Shown here: in pieces, positions 1 to 11,575 of the stretch
Numbering within the stretch: position 1 is the stretch's first letter
Layout: every line of letters begins with the position of its first letter
DNA from: Pseudopyrenochaeta lycopersici
Lineage: Eukaryota; Ascomycota; Dothideomycetes; Pleosporales; Pseudopyrenochaetaceae
Reading direction: 5' to 3'
NCBI GenBank assembly: GCA_003313425.1
Contig: NHZP01000007.1
Span: 310,001 to 374,000 of the forward strand
DNA length: 64,000 bases
Notes under the pieces: generated by a model
Told to the model about the DNA's origin: nothing
What the model saw: only the letters and a program-made list of their open reading frames with translations
Database searches by the model: none
Translations under genes and position numbers: made by a program

Positions 1-249
1 CTGATCTGCTTGACAACCGACATTCGCCTAGGGTGAGGAGTAGACTTCGGATTTTCGATACAGATAAGGACGCTAACTATACCTAGACAATTGTCACCAG
101 GCTCTTGCTACACTGCTGATCTCAAATTTCTTGCACTGTCTGCAGGTGTTCTGACAGTGGAGTCTGTTCGCGTTATCGATCTAGCGACAAATGAAACTGT
201 AGACATTCGTGATCTGCCGAGTGTGATAGCTGTGGATAACGAGGGCTGA
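1..249 (+). CDS. TRAPPII subunit Trs120/HypA-like, C-terminal end (partial)
   Basis: This is the 3' end of a gene that enters from the left edge. Exons are 1-32 and 87-249, stop TGA at 247-249. The 54-bp intron has donor GTGAGG, branch GCTAAC at 72-77 and acceptor CTAG. The joined tail contains SPGSCYTADLKFLALSAGVL and then VRVIDLATNETVDIRDLP. From memory this resembles the end of fungal hypercellular protein HypA (Trs120/TRAPPC9), a subunit of the TRAPPII complex acting in late Golgi traffic. Only about 64 residues are visible, so the family call is tentative. The coding nature and splice are better supported, because the join turns two short frames into one conserved-looking beta-rich tail. 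Confidence 0.55.
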
Positions 250-1060
250 ATAGTAACGATACACACATGGATACCTGTCTGCAATTTACTAGCAACGGAG
301 TGATACCGGATATTCATTTGATTCGAGCCACTTTGGTCCGAATTTCCTGGTCCCATCAAACTATATTGGTATTGGAGGGACAGTGCAATCGGATGAAAAG
401 TGAGGACTGAACTTTTCGGGATGCACATCGGGGACAACACAGTCTACAGAGCGATATGAGGTAGGGTAGTCTCTCGCAAGTAAATATCAGCCAAAAATTC
501 GGCAATAAGCAGCGAGGCAGAGCTTGCAGTTACCGCAACCCGTTACAGTTTCATATTAGACCATGTTCCTCGTTTGATGTTTGACACTCGTCATAGTCCG
601 ACGTGATTTGTCGAGCGGTGGCTTTCGGGCCGCTGGATCGCTCTCCGCTCCGCCTCAAGGCGTTTCTATTCAACCCCGAGACTGTCCCGCTTTCTACCCC
701 AGCCCGCGCTTGCGAGACCCTACATGTGCATTCAGACGACGTCGCTCCTTATCGCGATACCACGACGCTTTTACCCACGCCGTTCTGAAAACTGAGTCTG
801 ATCAACAGCGTGGCTGTAACGACCCACACGGACCCTCCCTCTGCCTGGCTACGTTTCGCGCACGTCATTGCTTTCTTCGAGCGCCGCAGTTCCACACACG
901 ACCACCATGGAGACCTCTCGACGAAGGGTGCTCTACCAACTCAATAGCCGCTGGATATACGGAAAGATTGTAAGCGATATAGCTTATTTTCGGCTGACAG
1001 CCTACTGATATTGTCTTTTTTGAATAGCCGTTACTCCACGCCGCAGTCTTCCTCGTACAA
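250..1060. other. intergenic region, no gene seen
   Basis: This stretch separates the HypA-like 3' end from the Mpv17-like start. Open frames on both strands at about 108-440, 581-973 and 865-1095 have no recognisable domain and look like chance frames. It probably holds the 3' UTR of the first gene and the promoter of the second. Confidence 0.5.
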
Positions 1061-1955
1061 ATGGCAGCAGTATCACTTCTTGCGCGGAAGTACAATAGCT
1101 ACTATGCCCAACGGCCGGGTAAGATATCATACCATATGGTTAATGATGCGCGCATTTACTGATACAGTATAGTCCTCACTACGATGATCACCAACGCTGT
1201 ACGTTCTCTCCGCCACCGAGGAGCTCTTGCTTCAACACCACCATATATCATTCATGCCCTGTTCACACATACACAATTATACACATAGGGAGACACGGGT
1301 GGCAGGCTAATGCTAGTCACAGGTATTGGGTGGTATCGCAGACACAGTAGCTCAAACCTTGACCGCAGTTCGACAGCGCGCAGTCCGTAAGAAAGGTGGT
1401 CCGGGCAAAGATGACTTCCTTGCGATCGAGATCCACGATCTTGACAAGCGATTTTCCGATCACGAGCTCATTCCCGACTCGAAAAGGCTTCCACCTCCCT
1501 TCGACTTTGAGCGCACCACTCGCTTCATGTCATACGGCTTTCTGATGTCGCCGATACAACATCGATGGTTTCGGTTTCTGTCGTCGACCTTTCCCATTAC
1601 GAAAACAGCAACGTGGCTTCCAGCACTGAAAAGAGTCTCGTTCGATCAATTTTTGTTTGCGCCGGCGGGTCTGGCTGCCTTTTTCACTTTCATGACAGTT
1701 GCTGAGGGTGGAGGGAAGAGGGCTGTGCAAAGGAAGTTCCAGGATGTATATGTTCCTGCGCTCAAGGCCAATTTCATGGTGTGGCCCACAGTGCAGATTA
1801 TCAACTTCCGACTCATGCCTATCCAATACCAGATTGTAGGTCCTTACTTCGACTGTTGCTTTGTTACGTACTGACTTAAGCAGCCTTTTGTCTCTACCGT
1901 TGGTATCGCGTGGACCGCATACCTCTCCCTCACAAACTCCGCCGACGAAGCCTAA
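1061..1955 (+). CDS. Mpv17/PMP22 family membrane protein
   Basis: Four exons (1061-1118, 1173-1198, 1323-1835, 1884-1955) give 222 residues. The start was chosen because MAAVSLLARKYNSYYAQRP followed by VLTTMITNAVLGGIADTVAQ gives the usual N-terminus of the family. The C-terminal signature is clear: WPTVQIINFRLMPIQYQI, then a final membrane segment near WTAYLSL. Mpv17, PMP22 and Sym1 relatives are small four-helix proteins of the mitochondrial inner membrane or peroxisome that may form channels. Residues 60-100 contain a hydrophilic insertion longer than in animal Mpv17, as in other long fungal members. All introns have GT-AG ends and the summed length keeps one frame. Mitochondrial or peroxisomal location cannot be decided from the sequence. 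Confidence 0.85.
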
Positions 1956-2670
1956 GATCTGCCTGCCGAATGACTTCTCTTGTATATCCTTGTTCACATA
2001 GAGTGGGAAACTGGTTATGGCATTGTGGATTACCTCCGGAGTTCTTGTATGCGGCGCTCTTGCATATTATTGGGATGGGCCCATCGGCGTTTAGGCATCG
2101 TCATCGCGCGGGTTCAATCGTTTTCGTTCGGAGGTCGGCCATGGTATCTATCTGTATCCTCTCATTAAGCTCCCAATGCTCACTATAAACATCAATCCGA
2201 CCGAAACTCTTCAATGATGTGCTCAAGCGGCGTTATCTAATTCTTGGTTGATGTGCTAGCAGTAGAACAAAGACCAAACCAATATTCAAAGTTCTTTGGG
2301 CATTATGTTTAAGGTTTGGAAAGAACTCGCCAAAGAAATTCAGTCCTAGCTTTAACAGGAGAGCTGTACCCAAGGTCTCTCGGCCGCGGGAATGTGCGAG
2401 AAGACCTTGGCCGTGTCCGACGAAACAGTTCCGGAGCAGCAGGCAAACCGTGGCTGTTTTGCTTCTGCGGGATTTCTTCAAATTGATTTGATGTTGTCAT
2501 GTCAGGGTCTCTTTGCTTTTCTGTGATTCGATAAGACGAAGAGAGAGCTTTGTATGAGACGGCCCCGCCCTCCTCACCCCACCTTCAAGCCTATGACGAC
2601 CTAGTCGATTTAAGCTCAACAAACAAATACTCAACATCTCCCACGCTCCTCTCTACATATTCTTCTCAAA
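1956..2670. other. intergenic region, promoter of phosphoglycerate kinase
   Basis: No credible gene is seen; small frames on both strands lack domains. The downstream part is pyrimidine-rich (about 2565-2590 and 2635-2670), as is common before highly expressed fungal glycolytic genes. Confidence 0.45.
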
Positions 2671-2800
2671 GTAAGTAGCATCTCACCATCAATTACGCCT
2701 TGTTAGCAATAATTGCTGCTGCCGCCGGACCTCTTCGCATTGATCCCGCAGCTGAGCTTTGAATTGACGGGGCCCATCACAGTACCCATTATACACCCAG
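2671..2800 (+). promoter_or_regulatory. probable 5' UTR intron of the phosphoglycerate kinase gene
   Basis: An exact GTAAGT donor stands at 2671, just after a pyrimidine-rich leader, and a CAG acceptor ends at 2800, one base before the start codon at 2802. A TTGAC branch-like site lies at about 2764-2768. Leader introns are frequent in strongly expressed fungal genes. It is inferred only from splice signals. Confidence 0.4.
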
Positions 2801-2801
2801 G

Positions 2802-4174
2802 ATGTCTCTATCCAACAAGCTCTCGATTGGCGACGTCGACCTCAAGGGCAAACGTGTCCTTATCCGAGTAAGTAGACCTACTTCAATTGCCAACTCTCGT
2901 AGGCATTGGGCGTTCTGACAATTGCATTGCTTAGGTCGACTTCAACGTCCCCCTCGATGGCGACAAGAAGATCACCAACAACCAGCGTATCGTTGGCGCA
3001 CTCCCTACAATTAAGCATGCCGTTGAGAATGGAGCAAAGGCTGTCATCCTCATGTCCCACCTCGGCAGGCCTGACGGAAAGCCAAACCCGAAGTACAGCC
3101 TCAAGCCGGTTGTTCCCGAGCTCGAGAAACTACTCGGCAAGAGTGTGACTTTCACGGATGACTGCGTCGGCAAGGAGGTCGAGGACACCGTCAATGGGGC
3201 TAGTAATGGACAGGTTATCTTGCTCGAGAACTTGCGCTTCCATGCTGAGGAGGAGGGCAGCTATAAGGATGATGAGGGAAAGAAGCAGAAGGTAGACAAG
3301 AGCAAGGTGGAGGAGTTCAGGAAAGGCTTGACTGCACTTGGCGATGTTTACATCAGTGAGTGTCTATGAAAAACGCTTCTGGACTTTCTGATACTGATTA
3401 AATACAGATGATGCCTTCGGTACCGCTCACCGCGCCCACAGTTCCATGGTCGGTGTCGACCTCCCACAGAAAGCTTCCGGCTTCCTTGTGAAGAAGGAAC
3501 TCGACTATTTCGCGAAGGCACTTGAGGAGCCCAAGAGGCCCTTCCTCGCCATCCTCGGCGGAGCCAAGGTCTCAGACAAGATCCAACTCATTGACAACCT
3601 CCTCGGCAAAGTCGACAGCCTCATCATCTGCGGTGGAATGTCTTTCACCTTTAAGAAGACCCTAGAGAACGTGAAGATCGGAAACAGCTTGTTCGATGAG
3701 GCGGGTAGCAAAACCGTCAAGGACCTTGTCGAGAAGGCGAAGAAGAACAATGTCAAGATTGTGTTGCCTGTGGATTACATTACGGCAGACAAGTTCGACG
3801 CAAACGCAAACACGGGATATGCGACGGACGAGGATGGTATTCCAGATGGGTGGATGGGACTTGACTGCGGCGACAAGTCGATCAAGCTTTACAAGGACGC
3901 GATTGGCGAGGCGCAGACAATCCTCTGGAACGGACCTGCTGGCGTGTTTGAGTTCGACAAGTTCGCCAAGGGCACCAAGGAGACGCTTGATGCTGCTGTT
4001 GAGGCTGCACAGAGCGGAAAGATCGTTATTATCGGCGGTGGTGACACTGCAACCGTCGCCGCGAAGTATGGAGTAGAGGACAAGCTGTCCCACGTCTCGA
4101 CTGGTGGCGGTGCATCTCTGGAGCTGCTCGAGGGCAAGGATCTGCCCGGTGTATCTGCGCTGTCAAGTAAGTAG
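2802..4174 (+). CDS. pgkA: phosphoglycerate kinase
   Basis: Three exons (2802-2867, 2935-3355, 3408-4174) encode 417 residues, the normal length for the family. The enzyme makes ATP and 3-phosphoglycerate from 1,3-bisphosphoglycerate and ADP in cytosolic glycolysis. Seen motifs are the N-terminal [10 protein letters not shown] substrate loop, SHLGRPDG, the phosphate-binding GGAKVSDK, and near the C-terminus [13 protein letters not shown] followed by [14 protein letters not shown]. The first intron splits Arg22 from the VDFNVP motif and the second falls just before [13 protein letters not shown]; both junctions restore conserved sequence exactly. Codon use is strongly biased to C- or G-ending codons, as expected for high expression. 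The gene converges on SEM1. Confidence 0.98.
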
Positions 4175-4439
4175 ATCACTTGCTGTGTAGAGAGATCGAG
4201 GCTCAGATTGTGGGAAGGCATTTCTTCGAAGTTATGATTATGTAGCTGTAGCTCTTTTCAATTCCCAAGACAGAGTGATCTGTACTTCTTTCCAACTTGT
4301 TGTGATCATGATGCTTAAGCAGTCGAGGCCGCCCCCTTCTTTGCACGATCAATGCTTGTCTTGTGCAGCAGTCCGTGTTCGCGCTTAGTCGTGACCTCGT
4401 TTCACCTCATAGTTGTGGTCGTATATGTGGAGGGGCGCT

Positions 4440-4925
4440 TCATTTCCCCAACTTCTTCAACTCCTCTCTGTGTTCCATTAGCCTTCGTCCCACCAATACC
4501 GCCTCACTCCGAAGAGTCTTGGTATTCCCTCACCTCAACTGTACCGCGAAGTCCTCATTTGTGTCATCGTCATCCCAGCTCTCTTCCCAAAGATGCGTGT
4601 TGCCGCCAGGGATCTGTGTCTCTTCTTCTGTCCAGTCTAACGAGGATTGTTAGTTCCAAGTTGCAAAATGCACAGCCAGCTTTGGTTGTGTATGAGTGAA
4701 TCTGGGTTGGTGTAGTGTGTGATAAGGCGGTTATCCCATGACAAGGATAGCTGTGTATCCCTATGTGCTGGGGGCAGCTTACGTACCTTCTACAGGAAAG
4801 TCCTCAAACTCGTCATCCTCAAGCTGCTCGGCCGGTTTCTTGTCTTGTGCTTGCGGTTGCTCGCCGTTCTTAGAATCGCTGGCGGTACCTTTTGCGGCGG
4901 TGCTTCCTTGTGCTGCGCCGGACAT
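4440..4925 (-). CDS. SEM1: Sem1/Dss1, 26S proteasome lid and TREX-2 subunit
   Basis: Three exons on the minus strand (4925-4787, 4636-4534, 4467-4440) give 89 residues. The protein is very acidic and carries the two family blocks: EDDEFEDFPVEDW spanning the first intron, and THLWEESWDDDDTNEDF. The last exon is only 28 nt and gives REELKKLGK, the usual basic helix at the end. Sem1/Dss1 is a small, largely disordered subunit of the proteasome regulatory lid and also of the TREX-2 mRNA export complex and BRCA2-type partners. The introns start GTACGT and GTGAGG and end TAG and CAG. The start was placed at MSGAAQG rather than the longer upstream frame, because only this part resembles the family. 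It is divergent from IML2. Confidence 0.92.
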
Positions 4926-5519
4926 GTCTGTAGTATCAAACGTGGTTGGAAGTGGCAGTGAGGCAGGGTCGGGAACTACACGGAGTGTATGGCTGGTGCT
5001 TTGGAGATGTCGTGAGCTTTGTGATGCGGCTCCCTCTGCGGCGGGAGCGGCGATTGTCCGCAAGGCTTAGCGGGAGAGTCACGTGTGAATACGGTCCGGT
5101 TCGCGGGGGCTCAAATACCAGATGTTGTAGATCCAAATGGATCTTGGCCCTACGAATTAGATTTCGTACTACCGGACAATTGTTTCAGGGCTAACAATGT
5201 TTCCCTTCCGCGAAAATCTCCATTTAGATTGCTGCGACCGTGGATCAACCAGTAAGCCCCGAGAATGAACATGACGTACATCGTTTAGCTCCGAAGCAAC
5301 CGGACGAAGCTGTCAGCGGAGCCCTACCATGTCACTGCCTGGTACCTTATCAAGCACACGCGACTCAGTGCCTTAGCTTCGTCTCTGCTTTCATAGGTAC
5401 CTGAATCCATTTTTTCCTCCACAATCTCAAACCTTGTTTCATTTTTGCTCCCTTGTCTACTTTCTTTGAGCTTGTGCCCCGCCTCGGAAGGTCCGCAGTG
5501 GGTGTATAATCGCCTCAAA
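4926..5519. other. divergent promoter region between SEM1 and IML2
   Basis: About 590 bp lie between two outward-facing starts. Frames at 4946-5194 and 5324-5566 have no recognisable content. Nothing beyond a shared promoter can be supported. Confidence 0.5.
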
Positions 5520-8161
5520 ATGTTGAAAGTCGGAGGCTGGCTGAAGGGGCATACGCCTGTACACACTAAGAGTCTAAATGCTCTTGATGAGCTAGCGCAG
5601 AGTGAGTGACTTCAGGTTAGTGAAGACAGCAGAAGTTGACAGAAACCAGTGCAGGATGCTATGAGCGGTATGGATTCCATAAAATCGCCAGTTCGAGGCA
5701 GCTACCCAACCAGGACTAATAGCACGCGAGTATAGCCGTCACTCATATTATGAATGATGATGTCGAAAGTGCAGAAGAACTTCTTAGCAAAGGCAGTTCT
5801 CCGTTTCACCAGGTGCGCACATTTCGCAAGCAGTTGCGACTGCATACTCAGTATGAAAGCTTACTGTATGCAGTTAGGTGTTGGAGTATGTACCTTCATA
5901 CGGGCAACATTAGGATTTGAGCAAGAGGTCATGCGCGAAGGTTTGGCCGGATACCTTGCATAACTCGTCATTGTTGGAGTTGACTTGTCCTAGCTGCAAA
6001 TGCCCTGTCACAAGCCGAGAATTCCGCATATGAACAGCAAAGACGAGCACACAGGGACTCGAACGCATACCAATCTCGAATTTATCCCCCTGGAACAGAA
6101 TATGCCGTATGCCAGGCAGAATCGCAACTCATGAGCGCAATCGTGGGCGTACTTAACGAGAGCTTGACAGAGGCTATCAAGAGCTTCTACAAGCTAAGGA
6201 AGGCATATCTTACGTTAGAGAGCGTTATGGAAAACGAGAAGAAGTTCTTGAAAGAGCGGAGCATGAGCAGTGTGAACTCGACACGCTCCGGTACCTCTTC
6301 GAGAGCAGGTTCAGTACGCTCTAATATGGGAGGTAGCACACTCAAGAGTTCACGAACGCCGACTTCAGTCGAGCCCTCAGCTGCAGCGTCCACCGTTAGC
6401 CTCAAGCAAAATCACGAGGACAAGAAGCCATCGCCAAAAGTAACATCTCGGGAGCCCAAGAAAGCTACCAACGACAATGATAGCGATGATGATTTCGACT
6501 TCGTAGATGCCGAAGAGGACCGTAAAGGAGGTGAGACTCCCGTTGAATATGTAGGCCATATCAATGTGCCGACTGGGAAAGGCACCTCTATAGAATTGGA
6601 CAGTGCTCGGAGGACACTGGACATCGATGCTAGCTCAGCACCAGATCTTCCGTCAGCGGAGAACAATCCGTCAAGCTCTATACCGAAACCGATTGAAGAT
6701 TTTGAGCAACTTACTCTGGCTGACCGCGACGAGCCTGAAGCAGATGTTGCATCATTCAGCGATCACCCCGTCGATATTTTCATTTTGTCGGGTTCCAACT
6801 TCTGCTTCGGCATGCTTCTATTACTTCTCTCCTTCATTCCACCCTCATTCGCAACTCTGCTGAAAATTGTGGGCTTCAAGGGGGACAGGGAGCGTGGCAT
6901 GGAGATGTTATGGCAAGCTACCAAATTCCACAACATTCATGGAGCGATGGCTGGAGTTGTGCTTTCAGGCTATCTGAATGGTTTCACCAATTTTTGCGAT
7001 ATCCTCCCAACCACAGGCGATGGAGCATATCCAAAAGAGCGATGTACAGCATTGGTAACCGCCATGCGAGAAAAATATCCAAAGAGCCATTTGTGGCTAC
7101 TTGAAGAGGCACGCATGTTGGCTGCAGATAAAGAACTAGAAAAGGCAGTTAAGTTTATGGAAGACGCTGGCGAGTCCCCCCTTAAGCAACTCGAGGCGCT
7201 CAGCTGGTTCGAGCGCAGCCTGAACAACATGTACATGCACGACTACGAAAACACAGCGTTGGCGTTCGAAAAATGTGTGAAGCTCAACAATTGGAGTCAC
7301 GGACTATATTATTTTATTTGCGGCGCTTCGTTTGTCGAGCTGTATCGGCGGAAAAAGCCTCTGGATCCTTCAGCGGCGCGGACGTATGCAGTCAAGGCCG
7401 AAGATTTTTTCAAAAAGGTCATTCCCAACACGGGCAAGAAGAAGTTCATGGCTCGCCAGCTCCCCTTTGACGTCTTCGTCATTCGTAAGATCCAGAAATG
7501 GGAGGCTCGGGCCAAAGACTGGAACTGCGACTTCGTCGATGCTATTGGTGTCTCCCCACTCGAGGAGATGATATACTTCTGGAATGGATACAAACGCATG
7601 CATGACGGTCATTTGCAAGTCTCTCTCGACAATCTAGCCTGGAGCGAATCGTCCGCCAACCCGCACTGGGAGAAGGAAGGTTTAGACGAGCGATCCATAC
7701 TCGTCACGCTACGCGCCGCAACCCTCCGCAACATGAACAGGACTGCGGAGGCGAAGCAACTTCTAGAAAAGAATATCCTACCCGTTGACAGGGCGCTGTT
7801 CAAAGGCCATCTTAAGGACAATTGGACGGCCCCTTGCGCCCGTTACGAGATGGCCGCAAACCTCTGGCGCGAAGCTGACGCGGATGGCCACCCAGAAAAC
7901 CACGCTCAGGTCCTAGACGAGTGTAGAGATTGGCTTGACGAAGTCACCAAATGGGATGGCTTCGATTTGGATGCAAGGTGAGAGCTCCACATATTTCGTA
8001 CTCATGTGTGGTTGCATATCTGGGTGGATAATAGCATGATGCCTGCTTTCCTCATAACCCTGTTCGTTTCTGGGCTTTTCGCTAACGACGGATGTAACAG
8101 AATTGGCATGAAGATCACCACTGGTAAAGAAACTTTGAGAAAGTTTGGAGTGCAGTGCTAA
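5520..8161 (+). CDS. IML2: Iml2 family protein (inclusion body clearance, TPR39-like)
   Basis: Six exons (5520-5601, 5650-5667, 5736-5812, 5874-5940, 5994-7977, 8101-8161) give 762 residues. The family pattern runs through the joins: MLKVGGWL at the start, HIMNDDVESAEELLAKG, FIRATLGFEQEVMRE, IYPPGTEYAVCQAESQLMSA, and at the end GMKITTGKETLRKFGVQC. Iml2 is a yeast protein needed for clearing protein inclusions through lipid droplets; related animal proteins are TTC39 tetratricopeptide proteins. The middle has a hydrophobic stretch at about residues 380-400 and helical repeats after it. Residues 205-290 are low complexity and charged. Exon 2 is only 18 nt, and the last exon was found because the long frame stops just after a GTGAGA donor. 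The internal starts are weaker because conserved sequence lies upstream. Confidence 0.88.
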
Positions 8162-8999
8162 AGCTTCATGGCTTGGACGTCGACTAGATCGTGATACTCT
8201 CGATGAATCAGATGAGTTTATGGGTTTGATCTGATTGACATATGAGAAGGTGTGAGAATCATAGAGGATGGTAGGTGATAGGACATCTGGCCAATAGCAT
8301 TCTCGGCATGGAATGTGTTTTGACAAGATCGGGGGATGGCATGAACATTTATGATCCAAGACGTATTAAACCCCCAAACAAACTCTCAAGGCACAATGGC
8401 CCAACGACCCAACACTCTTCGTCTTCAAACATATGTCACATTTCGCCAGTTTATCCTTGAATTGGCAGACCAGAATCCTTCATCCTCAATAGCTTTTACT
8501 CACCAATTATATCTTTTAGGAATCATGCGACCAGAATTGTCTTCTAAAGGAGAGATAATTTGCGCGTAGTTCTGCATATTAACAATGCAAGTAATTCCAA
8601 TGTTGGTAAGAGGATTGCTATGAAACAAGAATATCATGCAAAAAGTCGAGGCTTATGCAAGTCGCTGGAATAATTCTAAGAGATGCGTTGTTGGGGTGAT
8701 GAGTTCTACAGGGTTAGTTGGAAGAGAAACGGAGCTCTACAAAAGAAACGCAAAGGCAAAGGAAGCATAATCAATGATAGCGAGTACCGACACCGATTAT
8801 TCTCAGAGGGAGTTGGCAGATTGATGATTTCGGATTGGAATGAGTACGCGATGAGAGGGTCGCGTGCATTCGCCCCGCTGGGACTTCAATGGAGGGGCAA
8901 TGACAGCAGTGCTGCGGGGCACAACGTTCGAACGCTTTCTCAACACCGACTCCAAACAACAAACGCATCCTCTCCTTACACACCCCTTCTACCGCCAAA
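8162..8999. other. intergenic region upstream of TMA20
   Basis: AT-rich sequence with small frames only. A long frame from 8683 runs into TMA20, but its first part has no family resemblance and is bypassed by a short intron. No gene seen. Confidence 0.5.
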
Positions 9000-9630
9000 A
9001 TGTTTAAGAAAGAGTAAACCGCCCCCTGCATTGTCTCTGCTAAACTCACATCTAACACGAAGTAGTATATCCTCGGGCGCAAAGTCCAAAGTAAAATCCT
9101 CCGCGCAGCGTGGCATCCGCTCCAAAGTCCTCGAATCTTACCCGAAGCTCGAACCCTACATCGAAGACATACTCCCCAAAAAGGAGCAATTGGATCTTGT
9201 CAAGCTGCCTGACCGCGTATCTCTCTACACCCTCGGCTCTGTCCCGCTCTTCTTCCAACACATGGACGACCCCATCCTCCCGCACCTGACTCTCGTGCAC
9301 AAATACCCAGACGCATTTAATCGCCTACGCATTGATCGGGGCGCGATTCGATTTGTCCTCTCTGGCGCTACATTAATGGCGCCTGGGCTTACAAGCCCCG
9401 GAGGGCGATTACCTGGTGCGGATTTGAGTGATGAAGATAAAGAGATTTATGGGGCGGAAGACCTTGAGGCTGGAACTGCTGTAGTGATTGAGGCAGAAGG
9501 GAAGGAGACGGCATGTATGGTTGGCGTACTAAAGATGGGCACGAAGGAGATGAAGACTGTCAAGAAGGGACAGGCGTGTGAAGCGGGGCATTACCTAGGA
9601 GATGGATTGTGGACGTTGAAGTTGGATTGA
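9000..9630 (+). CDS. TMA20: Tma20/MCT-1 translation machinery-associated protein (PUA domain)
   Basis: Two exons (9000-9013 and 9063-9630) give 193 residues, close to the usual 180-190. The first exon codes only MFKK plus two bases; the join gives MFKKDSISS, the N-terminus typical of the family. The 49-bp intron has donor GTAAAC, branch CTAAC and acceptor AAG. Residues 15-90 form the N-terminal MCT domain, with KSSAQRGIRSKVLESYP. Residues 100-185 form the PUA RNA-binding domain, with LSGATLMAPGLTSPGG. Tma20 pairs with Tma22 (DENR) to recycle 40S subunits and restart translation after upstream ORFs. The longer frame open from 8683 is not used, because its first 120 residues look random. Confidence 0.93.
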
Positions 9631-9959
9631 GCAGTATAACGGTCGGGCTTGTGTTTGAGCCTATGATGGATGAGATCACGAAGAGTATGCCAATGGCCGC
9701 TTGACTGCATCGAATCAAGTACAGAGGTACCGGTTCTAGAGGTGTCTTACAGGGTTTTGAGTCCAGACGGACTGTGGCAGGGTGTGGCCCCGCCACACTT
9801 GTAAGACGAACAGTCCTCTGGGAAATAACAAAGAAAGACGCTTTGGAAGTGAACATGGTATCATAGTTCTAGTCGTATCAGACCCTTGGGTCTATATGCG
9901 GATGCTACTCAAGACTGCTCCAACGCTCTTTACCGCTCACTGACTATAATATCTGCAAT
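9631..9959. other. convergent 3' region between TMA20 and SGT2
   Basis: About 330 bp lie between two converging stop codons. No domain-bearing frame is seen; the stretch is likely two 3' UTRs. Confidence 0.5.
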
Positions 9960-11199
9960 TTACTGTGGTGCTCCTCGACCTGCTCCTGCCCCACGGCCAG
10001 CGCCTCCGGCACCTCCGCCCATGAAGTTTCGTGCCCTGGTTCCAGGTTAGTTATGAATACTTGATCTATAGAGCCATTCACTTACATCTCAGCCAAGTTT
10101 GGATCATTCATCAGATCCTGCAAGTTCGGCATACCACCACCACCACCTGCTGCACCTCCTGCTCCTCCTCCACGGCCACCACCTCCGAATTGCTGGGCCA
10201 TCTCCGCTATTCTCGGATTGCTCATGAGATTGTTCATCATATCTGGATTGCTCATGAGATTTTGTGCCATCTGCCTCATCATAGGGTTCTGCATGAGACT
10301 CGCCAGATCTGGCATACCACCGCCGCCACCACCACCACCACCACCTCCGCCTAGCATACCTGCTAATGAGGAGAGGTCAGGCATGCCGCCGCCAGGTGCA
10401 CCACGTGGTAGGTTGGCATCAGGAGCACCAACATCACCACCATCCTCTTCATACTTCTTCTTTGCCGTTTCGTAGCCCTTACGCATGACTTCGGAGCCGC
10501 CGCCCTCCGCATCCATGCCGGCCTTGTATGCCTCCATTGCACCCTTTGCGTCACCGAGCACATATTTTGCAAGTCCAAGACGCGACCATGCCTTGGAGTA
10601 GTTTGGATCAGCAGCGACTGCCATCTCGGCATCCTCCTTCGCCAAGTCGTGCTTGCCCTGGCCTGAGTATGCGGCAGCGCGGTTGGAGAGGTAGATCGGG
10701 TTGAGCGGCACAACATCAAGTGCTGCTGTATAGTGCTTGATGGCACTGTCGTAATCCTTTTTCTTCATTGCCTCGTTACCTAGGCCTTTCAGTCGCTCGG
10801 CTTCATCTTTATTGGGTCCTCCAGGTCCTGGTGCGTTTGCTGCTGGTGTTTGTGGTGTGGCTGGTCGCGCTTCTGAAGCAGATGAGCTTCCTTCGGTGGA
10901 GGCTGTAGTCTTTCCTTTGAGTTTCTCATAGACGTTGTAAATTGCGAGCAGGTTCTGGCCGCCTAGTGCGTCCTTCTTCGCGGCCTCGTCATCCACATCC
11001 ACTTTAAAGGCTTCGGCAATACAGTTGGCGGCGACTTCGAGCTGTTCCGCGTCGTCGGGGGCTACCGAGCCATCCGTCTGTGCAGTCTGAAGGAAGTCGA
11101 GAATTGCGAGCGCAAGGCGCTTCTTGGACTGGTTGGTTGCCTGCGAGCTGTCAACTGCTGTGCAGGTGTGTTATTGAAGCGGGGCAGATTGCTCACCAT
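9960..11199 (-). CDS. SGT2: Sgt2, TPR co-chaperone of the GET pathway
   Basis: Minus-strand exons 11199-11197, 11140-10086 and 10035-9960 give 377 residues. The first coding exon is only the start codon; splicing ATG to GCAACC gives MATNQSKKRLALAILDFLQT, the family N-terminus that dimerises and binds Get4/Get5. Three TPR units lie at about residues 113-220 (LKGLGNEAMKKKDYDSAIKH and following) and bind Hsp70/Hsp90 tails. The C-terminal part is glycine-rich with methionine/asparagine-rich repeats (LMQNPMMRQMAQNLMSNP), the client-binding region for tail-anchored membrane segments. The last exon adds a Gly/Arg/Ala tail ending GAPQ. Sgt2 hands tail-anchored proteins to Get3 in the cytosol. The starts further inside the long exon would miss the dimer domain. 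Confidence 0.95.
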
Positions 11200-11575
11200 T
11201 GCGGCGATTAGTACGGTATTGTGGAGACGAGGTGCACACTGGAGTAGAGACGAAGTGACGGTTGAATAATTACACAATCCAAGGCAGAGCAAGAAAAGTG
11301 ATCAAAGATAGGCGTGCAACGTGTGTATGAGATCAATGATTTTGGCCTCGAAGCTTCCTTCGGCCATTGGCGGGGCACTTGCCAAGCTAACTCTGCGCAA
11401 CAGCTTCACGTGGGTAACAGTAGCTTGTGAGTAAAGACATCATTGGACCTCCGCTATGGGATCGAAACTGGTATATGATTACGCCGCCGAATGCTCCATG
11501 ATACATCTCTACTCTTACAGTTGCCCAGATGCTGTATAACACAAAATTGAAGGTGAGATGCCAATATATACAGAG
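11200..11575. other. intergenic region between SGT2 start and TIM54 end
   Basis: About 375 bp holding the promoter of SGT2 and the 3' UTR of TIM54. No separate gene or clear motif was found. Confidence 0.45.

Noticed and set aside
581..973. 130-residue frame upstream of the Mpv17-like gene
   Set aside because: No domain, no conserved blocks, and overlapping frames on the other strand; the Mpv17-like start at 1061 needs no upstream exon.
8683..9062. Long N-terminal extension of Tma20
   Set aside because: The extension has no resemblance to the family, whereas a short intron from an ATG at 9000 gives the typical MFKK start.
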